Source: Acidobacteriota bacterium
GTDB taxonomy: Bacteria; Acidobacteriota; Terriglobia; Acidiferrales; UBA7541
Length of the DNA: 6,099 nt
Assembly: GCA_003131705.1 (NCBI GenBank)
Contig: PKUY01000143.1
Span: 570-6,668, forward strand
Reading direction: 5' to 3'
Below, piece after piece: positions 1-4,086 of the stretch. Numbering within the stretch: the first letter of the stretch is position 1; each line of letters begins with the position of its first letter. The notes beneath the pieces are model-generated. The model was not told the DNA's origin. It saw only the letters and a list, made by a program, of their open reading frames with translations, and ran no database searches. Both the position numbers and the translations under genes were made by a program.

Positions 1-131
1 TCAACTTTGAGTTCCTGGTTTCCGACCCAGATATTGCTGCGTTTCGGCGGCATCATAATGTGAGGATGAATGAGGCCGGCGAGGCCTGCCAGTAAGAACA
101 CCATCCCTGCGGGCGCGACCAAGCCCCTCAT
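1..131 (-). CDS. Small membrane-anchored protein, 3' end cut by window edge
   Basis: The first 43 codons of a gene that leaves the window on the left. Translation from the ATG at 131 begins MRGLVAPAGMVFLLAGLAGL, giving a hydrophobic stretch at about residues 4-22. This is either an uncleaved membrane anchor or a signal peptide. A polar segment (MMPPKRSNIWVGNQELKV) follows. The look is that of small inner-membrane proteins with one or two helices, but I do not recognise the family. A purine-rich AGAAGAG lies about 11 bases before the ATG, a weak and rather distant ribosome binding site. The ATG at residue 10 is an alternative start. The gene follows the M61 peptidase on the same strand after 82 bases, so the two may be co-transcribed. 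I saw no terminator between them. Confidence 0.5.
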   Translation of the reverse strand, partial: MRGLVAPAGMVFLLAGLAGLIHPHIMMPPKRSNIWVGNQELKV

Positions 132-213
132 CGTGGGATGCTCTTCTCTTGGGCACGCTCAAGCGAAATGTTCAAAGTGTCCCTCACCGCAGTTTCTCTC
201 CGGGCATTGTTTT

Positions 214-2112
214 TCATGGCGTCAGGGGATGTAGTATGTCGCCGAGGAAATCCGGGCGGCTCTCGTCGCGCTCCAGATGCGGATACAGGAGTCCGCCGTG
301 ATAGTTGATCGAGTAGGTTTCCACTTGCGCGCCGTTGGCGACGATCAGCTGAATGGGCGTGGTAGTAGCCTTGGCCGCGTCAATCGCATCCTTCAGGACT
401 TGCGGCGAGAACTGCTGGCCGTTGACCGCTTTGACTTTCATTCCTGGGCCGATCCCGGCTTTATAAGACGGTCCGTCGTAGACGACATCCTCTATGGATC
501 CTTCATCGTAGAGCGTCAGGCCGATCGAAAAGGTTAAAGTCACTCGCTTATTCACGGAATCCCGATTCTCTTCGAGTTCATTCGGCTGCTCGTTGTAAAC
601 GAGTTTCCAACCGCTATTTTCGATAGATTCGACGGGCGTATTCGGCGAGACCGAGTCGAGTCGCGTTCGAAGGAATTTGCTCCAGTCATAGGACGCGACG
701 CCGTTCAGTGCCGCGACTACATCCTCGAAAGTGTAGGTTTTCAGGTCTGGCTGGCCGCTGGGCCCGGAAAAAAAGGCTAGGCAGAAATCGTTCATCGATT
801 TCTGGTTTTTGGTCAGACGGCGCAACGTGGCGTCCACGTCGAGCCAGAGGAGTTCACTCTCTTCGTAGAAATCCGTGCTGCGCCGCCAGTTCACCCAGTC
901 CGGATCGGCGTTATAGAGGAACACGGCCGAATCGGCTGTGTCCTGGAGCGGCCGCCAGCTGCGCCCAGGCCGGTGATCGGCGGTGGCGGCCAAACGAGCG
1001 ATGTCTTCACGAGCCTGCTGGGGATTCCAGAGTCCGCTGCGCGCCGTGAGCACGTTGCCGAAATATTCCGTGAGGCCTTCGTAAACCCACAGAAGATCGT
1101 CTTTCATCGGCTCGTGATAATCCGAAGAAATGAGATCCGCAGGACGGCGGAATTTCCCGTTCCATGAATGGACGAATTCGTGGGGCAGCAAGCCGGCGAA
1201 ATCGATGCGGCCGGCATCTTCGATCAGGCTGCGCTCGGAGGTGCGATCGTCGCTCGATTCATGATGCTCGAGGCCGAAATGCGCCACGTCGTCACTGAGT
1301 GTGAGGAGAAAATGATAATCGCGATAGTGGCGGGTACCGAAGAGGGCGCCCGTCTCCGCAACCAGCTGGTGAAAATGCATTTGCGTCTCCGGAGTCATTG
1401 CCAGGGCAGCCGCGCTGTCCGCGGCGATGTCGATCTCATGAGACGGATACTGGCCGGGAGTGATTTGGATGGCACGGAAATACCGGCCGGTAAGCACGGG
1501 AGAATCGATCAGCGTTTCGAGTGACACTGCCGGGAAGTCAATCGTGTCGCCATTCTGCTTTGCCCCCGGCAGCGCAGTCCCAAATTTCCAACCAGCTGGC
1601 AACTTAAGGCTCGGCACGAACGTCAGGTTCGCCGCCGGATAGCCCTGCGGGTAAACAAGCACCTGATTCCAACTCAGCAAATTGAGAAAGGCCGTAGCGG
1701 AAGATCCCGCGGAAAATCCGGACGATGCGGCCGAGAGCAGGAAATCGAGGTCCACGTCGAGAAATTTCACGCCCTGCGGAATATCGAGATGAAACGCAAA
1801 CATGTCGAGCAGGTCGCGCCGCCACGGAATCATTTTTCCGTCCGACGCAAATTTCAGCCCGGCTACGTTGGTGATTGGGCCGCTCGGCATGTGTTCTCCG
1901 GGAATCCACTCCGGGTAGCAGAGCACCAACGGTCCCGGCTGCACGGGTATCTGCAGATGCGCGTGAAGAATTTTTTGCGGCGCGCGAGTTACGTCGACTT
2001 CGATACGAATAGCTCCCGGTGCCGTCTGCGCGGTGAGCCGGGCGAAGGGAATCAGAATCACGCTAGCAATGAGCGCCGGCCCAAAAGCCGCTTTGCGGAG
2101 AGATCCGATCAT
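214..2112 (-). CDS. Secreted M61-family metallopeptidase (glycyl aminopeptidase type) with C-terminal PDZ domain
   Basis: A 632-residue protein. The N-terminus (MIGSLRKAAFGPALIASVIL, then a segment ending RLTAQ) is a Sec signal peptide, so the product is probably periplasmic or exported. Residues from about 33 to 200 match the M61 N-terminal beta domain, including the conserved YPEWIPGE segment. The catalytic zinc site is HEFVH at 311-315, with the probable third ligand E345 in YEGLTEYFG. Both are as expected for gluzincin family M61. Residues of about 525-605 form a PDZ domain (YKAGIGPGMKVKAVNG near 550-565). Family members remove N-terminal residues, preferring glycine in the characterised enzyme; the substrate here is unknown. 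The start at 2112 is chosen over an in-frame TTG at 2238 because it begins the signal peptide and has AAAGG 7 bases upstream. Length and domain order are normal, with no lesion seen. Confidence 0.93.
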   Translation of the reverse strand: MIGSLRKAAFGPALIASVILIPFARLTAQTAPGAIRIEVDVTRAPQKILHAHLQIPVQPGPLVLCYPEWIPGEHMPSGPITNVAGLKFASDGKMIPWRRDLLDMFAFHLDIPQGVKFLDVDLDFLLSAASSGFSAGSSATAFLNLLSWNQVLVYPQGYPAANLTFVPSLKLPAGWKFGTALPGAKQNGDTIDFPAVSLETLIDSPVLTGRYFRAIQITPGQYPSHEIDIAADSAAALAMTPETQMHFHQLVAETGALFGTRHYRDYHFLLTLSDDVAHFGLEHHESSDDRTSERSLIEDAGRIDFAGLLPHEFVHSWNGKFRRPADLISSDYHEPMKDDLLWVYEGLTEYFGNVLTARSGLWNPQQAREDIARLAATADHRPGRSWRPLQDTADSAVFLYNADPDWVNWRRSTDFYEESELLWLDVDATLRRLTKNQKSMNDFCLAFFSGPSGQPDLKTYTFEDVVAALNGVASYDWSKFLRTRLDSVSPNTPVESIENSGWKLVYNEQPNELEENRDSVNKRVTLTFSIGLTLYDEGSIEDVVYDGPSYKAGIGPGMKVKAVNGQQFSPQVLKDAIDAAKATTTPIQLIVANGAQVETYSINYHGGLLYPHLERDESRPDFLGDILHPLTP

Positions 2113-2116
2113 TTTC

Positions 2117-2248
2117 TTACCTTTCGGGAGGGACCCAGAGTTGTGTCGGGTGGACCGAAGAATCGTGTGCGATTGTAGCGCCCCCGCGCCACACGTCCAT
2201 TGACGTCCGGTCGTTCGGCTCGTTAGCAACAATCGCAATTTGATTCAT
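2117..2248 (-). CDS. Possible 43-residue leader peptide upstream of the peptidase
   Basis: An ATG-to-TAA frame of 43 codons on the peptidase strand. It begins MNQIAIVANEP and ends QLWVPPER. Its TAA lies only 4 bases before the peptidase ATG and overlaps the end of the peptidase ribosome binding site, a layout that could couple the two translations. An in-frame ATG at 2257 would add three residues, but it sits inside the proposed -10 box. No Shine-Dalgarno sequence precedes the 2248 ATG. If the proposed promoter is right, this ATG would be at or almost at the transcript 5' end, so translation would be leaderless. No hydrophobic segment, cysteine pattern or known family is visible. A chance open frame in GC-rich DNA is at least as likely. 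Confidence 0.25.
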   Translation of the reverse strand: MNQIAIVANEPNDRTSMDVWRGGATIAHDSSVHPTQLWVPPER

Positions 2249-2255
2249 CGCGTCC

Positions 2256-2283
2256 ATTCTAGTGCACCCGCAGTCAAGTGCAA
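2256..2283 (-). promoter_or_regulatory. Probable sigma70-type promoter for the M61 peptidase
   Basis: Read on the minus strand: TTGCAC (2283-2278) as -35, a 16-base spacer, and TAGAAT (2261-2256) as -10. The -10 matches consensus at 5 of 6 positions and the -35 at 3 of 6. Transcription would start near 2249, leaving an untranslated leader of roughly 137 bases before the peptidase ATG, which contains the 43-codon ORF. It is divergent from the ssrA promoter about 65 bases away. Prediction from sequence only. Confidence 0.4.
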
Positions 2284-2324
2284 GTGTGATGTCCTGTGGA
2301 CTTTGCGGGGCACCCTGGGCCGTT

Positions 2325-2353
2325 TTGCTCTACGGCTTCCGGGGTGCTAAAAT
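2325..2353 (+). promoter_or_regulatory. Probable ssrA (tmRNA) promoter, extended -10
   Basis: TAAAAT at 2348-2353 matches the -10 consensus at 5 of 6 positions and is preceded by TGC, an extended -10 (TGnTAAAAT). A weak -35, TTGCTC at 2325-2330, sits at 17-base spacing. The predicted start near 2360 is a few bases before the mature tmRNA 5' end at 2367. That fits a precursor with a short leader removed by RNase P. Confidence 0.5.
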
Positions 2354-2366
2354 CAGGTGTATCAGC

Positions 2367-2718
2367 GGGGGCGACACGGTTTCGACGGAAGCTGTCGCGG
2401 CTCGAAGGCATGCCGGGCCCCACCTGCCCGCAATCGGGTGGAAACAAACTAACTGGCAACTCACAGCTAGCACTCGCAGCCTAAATAAAATTAGTCTGCG
2501 CGTCTCCCTCGGCGTCACCTACGCGCTTGGGATGAGACGTCACACAGTAGGCTGGTCGGCGCGTTTCGGTCCGTAATTCGCCGGCGAGATCATCGGACTA
2601 GTCGATGGCGCGTCTTGCCCGCTCTGAGTTCCATCGACGAACAAAACGGAACGGGACAAGCATGTAGTCTTCGGGTTGCAAGGCTTTTCGGACGGGGGTT
2701 CAACTCCCCCCGCCTCCA
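2367..2718 (+). ncRNA. ssrA: Transfer-messenger RNA (tmRNA, ssrA), one-piece
   Basis: tmRNA rescues ribosomes stalled on broken mRNA together with SmpB and adds a degradation tag. The 5' end GGGGGCG (2367-2373) pairs with CGCCTCC (2711-2717) to form the tRNA-like acceptor stem. It keeps the G3-U wobble used by alanyl-tRNA synthetase, and A2718 is the discriminator base. The conserved 5' signature ACGGTTTCGACGG is followed by a segment like that of E. coli (AAGGCATGCCG). Near the 3' end are AAGCATGTAGT and TTCGGACG, then the T arm: GGGGG (2694-2698), loop TTCAACT, CCCCC (2706-2710). The tag frame runs GGA (2440) to TAA (2482-2484) and encodes GNKLTGNSQLALAA. The ending LALAA is a standard ClpXP/ClpAP-type signal. 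CCA is not encoded and must be added enzymatically. The encoded length, 352 bases, is normal for a one-piece tmRNA. A run of five T (2719-2723) directly follows and may aid termination. Confidence 0.97.
2440..2484 (+). other. tmRNA proteolysis-tag reading frame
   Basis: Fourteen codons plus TAA within ssrA, read GNKLTGNSQLALAA. With the alanine carried by tmRNA itself the added tag would be AGNKLTGNSQLALAA. The resume codon is assigned as GGA because a stable-looking CCCG/CGGG stem (pseudoknot 1 region) ends just before it, and because N-K-rich starts are usual for tags. The preceding codon, GGT at 2437, cannot be ruled out. The hydrophobic LALAA end fits protease recognition. No ribosome binding site is expected, as the stalled ribosome switches onto this frame. 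Confidence 0.85.
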
Positions 2719-2840
2719 TTTTTCTAAGTCATGTATTGTCAGTTATTTGCAGTGGCTTCGTTTTCTGTGTGCGTGCAGGACTTAGGTTTCCAGTGCGAGT
2801 CGCAATCTTGTGCCTGAACTAACTTTGTATTGAAAAGTAC

Positions 2841-2868
2841 TTGACACATGGAAGTAACGACGTATCTT
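2841..2868 (+). promoter_or_regulatory. Sigma70-type promoter for the 131-residue membrane protein
   Basis: A perfect -35 TTGACA (2841-2846), a 16-base spacer and the -10 TATCTT (2863-2868, 4 of 6 matches). The predicted start near 2875 gives a leader of about 25 bases before the ATG at 2900. With the preceding ssrA this implies independent transcription of the small membrane gene. Confidence 0.55.
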
Positions 2869-2899
2869 AGCACTATCATCCTCGAGATGAGAGCCCCAT

Positions 2900-3295
2900 A
2901 TGGAAGCCGCAAATCCGAATCAATCACAAGGTTTTGGCGAATCACCAATTCGCCCGTTTCGAGCGCTCCTCGCTGATGCGATCCGATTTTGGGAGCCACG
3001 TCGCCTTGTCTATAACTTTGTACTCACTGCGGTCGTTGTGATCTGGCTTGTGGTGACTTGGCCCCATTTCCGCGTGGCATTGACGCCGTCTTTGCTTCCG
3101 CTCCCTACCGTCCTCGCATTACTAGCCAATGTTTGTTACTGCGCCGCTTACCTCGTGGACATTCCAATGCAGCGCTCCTCTCTTAGCACCGTGTGGAGGC
3201 GTCGACGCTGGGGCCTCTGGTTGATGGGAACGCTCTTTGCACTTGTTGTGGCAAATTATTGGATCGCTGACGAGATATATCCGTTCGTCCGCTGA
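2900..3295 (+). CDS. Conserved-type small integral membrane protein, function unknown
   Basis: A 131-residue protein. The first 35 residues are polar and probably cytoplasmic, including FWEPRRLVYN just before the first helix. Three hydrophobic segments follow at about 37-55, 65-86 and 103-124. An arginine-rich loop (WRRRRWG, 99-105) precedes the last helix, which by the positive-inside rule puts that loop in the cytoplasm. The protein ends ANYWIADEIYPFVR. The WEPRRLVYN, ANVCYCAAYLVDIPMQ and NYWIADEIYP segments feel familiar from unnamed membrane proteins of Acidobacteria and related genomes, but I cannot assign a function. A good promoter lies upstream. The ribosome binding site is weak (GAGATGAGAG region, no clean GGAG). 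It is a single-gene unit between ssrA and a convergent gene remnant. Confidence 0.85.
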   Translation: MEAANPNQSQGFGESPIRPFRALLADAIRFWEPRRLVYNFVLTAVVVIWLVVTWPHFRVALTPSLLPLPTVLALLANVCYCAAYLVDIPMQRSSLSTVWRRRRWGLWLMGTLFALVVANYWIADEIYPFVR

Positions 3296-3461
3296 TAACG
3301 ACGGGGAGGCTAGTGGCGCCCGATTAGTTCGGATAATCGGACACCGCCGCCGGGCGGCTTCGTTCAAACGGGGTTCGAGGAGATGAGAACGCAAGCGACC
3401 TTCGACGAAGCTCACTTCCCACAACCGGACTTATGGAGAGTTGACAAAGAGCTAGGTCAAT
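3296..3461. other. Non-coding gap between convergent genes
   Basis: No credible gene on either strand. Besides the hairpins at 3320-3358, GCTTCGT (3357-3363) is complementary to ACGAAGC (3405-3411). GAGTTGAC (3438-3445) can pair with GTCAATTC (3456-3463) with one G-U pair, next to the stop of the minus-strand remnant. The TTGACA at 3441 has no -10 at a workable distance and is better explained as part of that hairpin. Confidence 0.5.
3320..3340. repeat. Perfect inverted repeat, 7-bp arms and 7-base loop
   Basis: Arms CCGATTA (3320-3326) and TAATCGG (3334-3340) pair perfectly, 24 bases after the stop of the membrane protein gene. A shorter GC-only hairpin follows at once: GCCGC (3346-3350) with GCGGC (3354-3358). 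There is no T run after either, so a classical Rho-independent terminator is not shown. A transcript-end structure or a protein-binding site are both possible. Confidence 0.35.
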
Positions 3462-3734
3462 TCACGGTGTCGGCGACACGCGGCTCCAGAATTCATCGAA
3501 CTTTTGGGTGTCAAAAAAAGCAGTCGCTTTAATGACCTGACTGGCCTTCATCTGGTTGTACCACGTGTACGTGTTGTGATACGGGACCCCATCTTTGGCA
3601 GTCGCTGCTACGTCGAAAAAGATTATGACCATGTCGCCGTCGGCATAGAGACCTCTGATGGTTGGGACTAGCGGCTTCGCCATCCGGGCATTGAAGGGTC
3701 CAATCACTTTATCGAGAAATTCCTGCTTGTTTTG
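3462..3734 (-). pseudogene. C-terminal half of an NTF2/SnoaL-like domain protein, decayed
   Basis: The open stretch reads QNKQEFLDKVIGPFNARM and ends with FWSRVSPTP. The centre, YADGDMVIIFFDVAATAKDG then YHNTYTWYNQMK and ATAFFDTQKFDEFW, is the characteristic second half of the NTF2-like/SnoaL fold: paired strands with a short turn and a final helix. Such proteins usually run about 120-160 residues, whereas only about 90 are open here. Directly upstream in the same frame are two adjacent TAG codons (3740-3735). Beyond them the frame continues GALNISN, at the spacing I would expect from intact relatives, then hits TGA at 3779-3777 and TAA further on. A GTG at 3707 could start an 81-residue product, but it would lack the first half of the fold and has no well-placed ribosome binding site. 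I therefore call it a pseudogene. Its former role, enzyme or binding protein, is unknown. Confidence 0.65.
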
Positions 3735-3740
3735 CTACTA

Positions 3741-4086
3741 GTTACTAATATTTAAGGCACCTACAGGAACGTGAAATCATTCGCGTGGTCGTTACGGGCT
3801 TAGACTGGAAATGTGCCGACGGATCGACTGTTGCGCTTTGCTACAAATAGGCGATTAGTGGAGTCATTTAGCGCTCGCGATGATATATGAAAGACGCCAA
3901 ACAGCGAGTGTGCCCGAGGGCACCTATATTGCATGCTTCCACGCAGGCTCTTAGAGTGCGTTCGATACCGGCGTTTGCGGCGGGCATCGTAGCGCAGACC
4001 TCCGCCGGGGTGCGTCCTCACCTCGGGATGGCTGCCCGCTGCGTCCAATCACGGGCTCACGAAATGCTCCGACTGGACCGCCAGTG
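3741..4086. other. Gap before the kinase gene: degraded sequence and possible leader
   Basis: No intact gene that I can support. Up to about 3850 the minus strand probably carries more of the decayed NTF2-like gene, with several stops. A plus-strand frame of 66 codons (3887-4087) is open, but its product is arginine-rich, shows no fold and has no ribosome binding site. GTGCCCGAGGGCAC at 3910-3923 is an inverted repeat about 165 bases before the kinase start. A TATATG at 3884 could be a weak -10, but I see no matching -35. Confidence 0.4.

Noticed and set aside
1168..1524. 118-codon plus-strand open frame inside the peptidase gene
   Set aside because: It is antisense to the catalytic region of a well-supported M61 gene, with no ribosome binding site or recognisable domain.
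2113..2238. N-terminal extension of the peptidase to a TTG at 2238
   Set aside because: It would place 42 polar residues before a clear signal peptide. The ATG at 2112 has a good AAAGG ribosome binding site.
2262..2576. Open frames on both strands across 2262-2576
   Set aside because: They lie over the tmRNA gene and its promoter. Only the tag codons 2440-2484 are translated.
2694..2723. T arm plus T run as a Rho-independent terminator of ssrA
   Set aside because: Eight bases of acceptor strand separate the stem from the five T residues, so it is not a canonical terminator. I note the T run only as a possible aid.
3363..3385. T-arm-like GGGGTTCGAGG suggesting a tRNA or an attachment-site copy of the ssrA 3' end
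   Set aside because: There is no acceptor or anticodon arm around it and no match to the ssrA 3' end beyond a few bases, so there is no sign of island integration at ssrA.
3441..3446. TTGACA as a -35 box
   Set aside because: No -10-like hexamer occurs at 15-19 bases downstream, and it forms part of a hairpin at the end of the minus-strand remnant.
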